From JBBSVE01 sp038233815 (lineage in GTDB: Bacteria > Pseudomonadota > Alphaproteobacteria > Rhodobacterales > Rhodobacteraceae), in contig JBBSVE010000123.1 in NCBI GenBank assembly GCA_038233815.1, positions 1 through 8,720 of the forward strand: a stretch of DNA of 8,720 nucleotides, given 5' to 3'. Below, one piece after another: positions 7,611 through 8,720 of this stretch. The notes beneath the pieces were generated by a model that saw nothing but the letters and a program-made list of their open reading frames with translations, searched no databases and was not told the DNA's origin. Numbering within the stretch: the stretch's first letter is position 1; each line of letters begins with the position of its first letter. A program made the translations under genes and the position numbers.

Positions 7611-8720
7611 TCAGACCCCGCCCCGGCCCTGCCCCAAAAACACCGCCGACAGTGGTGGCAGTGTCAGCATGGCCGATTGGGGATGCCCGTTCCACGCGAT
7701 ATCCTCGGACGGAACGGCGCCCATGTTGCCCCGGTTCCCGCCGCCATAGCGCGCCGCATCGGTATTGAGCAGTTCCGTCCAGTCGCCCGGCGCGGGCAGG
7801 CCGATCCGCACCCGCCGCTCCACTGGGGTGAAGTTCACCGCGACCAGAACCGCCGGATCGTCCGCACCGCCGCGCCGCTGCCAGACGAGATAGCTCGCCT
7901 CCGCCTCATTTGCCGCGATCCAGTCGAACCCCTCGGGGCGGCTGTCGTTGACATGGAGTGCGGGCCAGCCGCGGTAGAGCGTGTTCAGATCGCGCACGAG
8001 GGTCTGGAGCCCGCGATGCAGTCCGCCCTCCGGCCCGTCCAGTTCATGCCAGTCTAGCGAGCGGGCATGCGCCCATTCCCGGCTTTGCCCGAACTCGCAC
8101 CCCATGAAGATCAGCTTCTTGCCCGGATGACCCCACATGAACCCGTAATAGGCGCGCAGGTTGGCGAACTTCGCCGTCCGGTCGCCGGGCATCTTTTCCA
8201 GCATCGAGCTTTTGCCGTGCACCACCTCGTCATGGCTGATCGGCAGGACGTAATTCTCCGACCACGCGTAATGCAGGCCGAACGTCATCTGGTGGTGATG
8301 GTGCCTGCGGTGAACCGGATCGCGCTGCATGTAGGCCAGCGTGTCGTTCATCCAGCCCATGTTCCATTTGAAGCCGAAGCCGAGTCCGCCATGGTCCACG
8401 GGCCGCGATACGCCGGGGAACGCGGTGCTTTCCTCCGCCACGGTCATGATGCCGGGATGGTGCCCGTAGGCCGCGACGTTGACCGCGCGCAGAAGCGCGA
8501 TGGCCTCGTAATTCTCCCGCCCCCCGTCGCGGTTGGGCACCCACTGACCCTGACTGCGCGAATAGTCGCGGTAGAGCATCGAGGCCACGGCATCCACGCG
8601 CAGCCCGTCGAGGTGATATTCCTCCAGCCAATAGAGCGCGTTGGAGGTCAGATAATTCGCGACCTCGGTGCGCCCGTAGTTGAAGATCAGCGTATTCCAG
8701 TCCTGATGGAACCCCTCGCG
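7611..8720 (-). CDS. glgB: 1,4-alpha-glucan branching enzyme GlgB (N-terminal half outside window)
   Basis: This is the last 369 residues of a protein usually about 720-740 long; the frame is open to the window edge, so the start is not seen. GlgB (GH13) cuts an alpha-1,4 chain and rejoins it as an alpha-1,6 branch. The visible part starts at REGFHQDWNTLIFNYGRTEV and contains all three catalytic acids at the spacing of E. coli GlgB (D405/E458/D526). These are the nucleophile D in GLRVDAVASM (codon 8594-8592), the acid/base E in TVAEESTAFPG, and the stabilising D in LPISHDEVVHGK. The C-terminal all-beta domain follows (VNFTPVERRVRIGLP to LTLPPLSAVFLGQG). The stop is TGA at 7613-7611. The histidine-rich RRHHHHQMTFG stretch corresponds to the conserved YRxxHH region of the family. 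It is the most upstream operon gene visible; the promoter and any glgP must lie beyond the window. No defects in the visible part. Confidence 0.97.
   Translation of the reverse strand, partial: REGFHQDWNTLIFNYGRTEVANYLTSNALYWLEEYHLDGLRVDAVASMLYRDYSRSQGQWVPNRDGGRENYEAIALLRAVNVAAYGHHPGIMTVAEESTAFPGVSRPVDHGGLGFGFKWNMGWMNDTLAYMQRDPVHRRHHHHQMTFGLHYAWSENYVLPISHDEVVHGKSSMLEKMPGDRTAKFANLRAYYGFMWGHPGKKLIFMGCEFGQSREWAHARSLDWHELDGPEGGLHRGLQTLVRDLNTLYRGWPALHVNDSRPEGFDWIAANEAEASYLVWQRRGGADDPAVLVAVNFTPVERRVRIGLPAPGDWTELLNTDAARYGGGNRGNMGAVPSEDIAWNGHPQSAMLTLPPLSAVFLGQGRGGV

Noticed and set aside
7564..7695. A 44-residue N-terminal extension of GlgC
   Set aside because: It would overlap the end of glgB, has no GlgC similarity, and the ATG at 7563 has a good ribosome binding site and the usual family N-terminus.
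1..8720. Mobile elements, CRISPR arrays, tRNA/rRNA genes, defence or phage genes
   Set aside because: No transposase or integrase motifs, terminal inverted repeats, spaced direct repeats or RNA gene signatures were seen; nearly all of the window is covered by housekeeping metabolic genes.

Overview
The window holds most of a bacterial glycogen metabolism operon on the minus strand. It is very GC-rich, with densely packed reading frames and 4-base gene overlaps. Gene order (transcribed right to left) is glgB, glgC, glgA, glgX, pgm. The protein sequences, this gene order, and the MttB-like gene downstream all point to an alphaproteobacterium, most likely Rhodobacteraceae (Rhodobacter/Roseobacter group). 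That placement is an inference from recognised sequence patterns; no search was run.

Layout, from right (upstream) to left (downstream). 8720-7611: the C-terminal half of glycogen branching enzyme GlgB, whose N-terminal half lies outside the window. 7563-6289: complete ADP-glucose pyrophosphorylase GlgC. 6292-4814: complete glycogen synthase GlgA, overlapping glgC by ATGA. 4796-2761: glycogen debranching enzyme GlgX, interrupted by a frameshift near 4287-4298. 2738-1107: complete phosphoglucomutase Pgm. 1106-1015: a 92-base gap containing a strong GC-rich stem-loop. 1014-1: the N-terminal 338 residues of an MttB (trimethylamine methyltransferase) family protein that runs off the left edge.

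How the genes work together: Pgm interconverts glucose-6-phosphate and glucose-1-phosphate. GlgC turns glucose-1-phosphate and ATP into ADP-glucose. GlgA polymerises ADP-glucose into alpha-1,4-glucan. GlgB adds alpha-1,6 branches. GlgX removes short limit branches during breakdown. Glycogen phosphorylase (glgP) is not in the window. The MttB-like gene is on the same strand but has no metabolic link to glycogen and probably forms a separate transcription unit.

The main anomaly is the glgX frameshift. Both halves match GlgX well, and restoring a single base joins them into a normal-length protein of about 678 residues with all three catalytic acids. I found no new biological system: no mobile element, CRISPR array, tRNA, rRNA or defence locus. 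The plus-strand open frames look like antisense shadows of the real genes.
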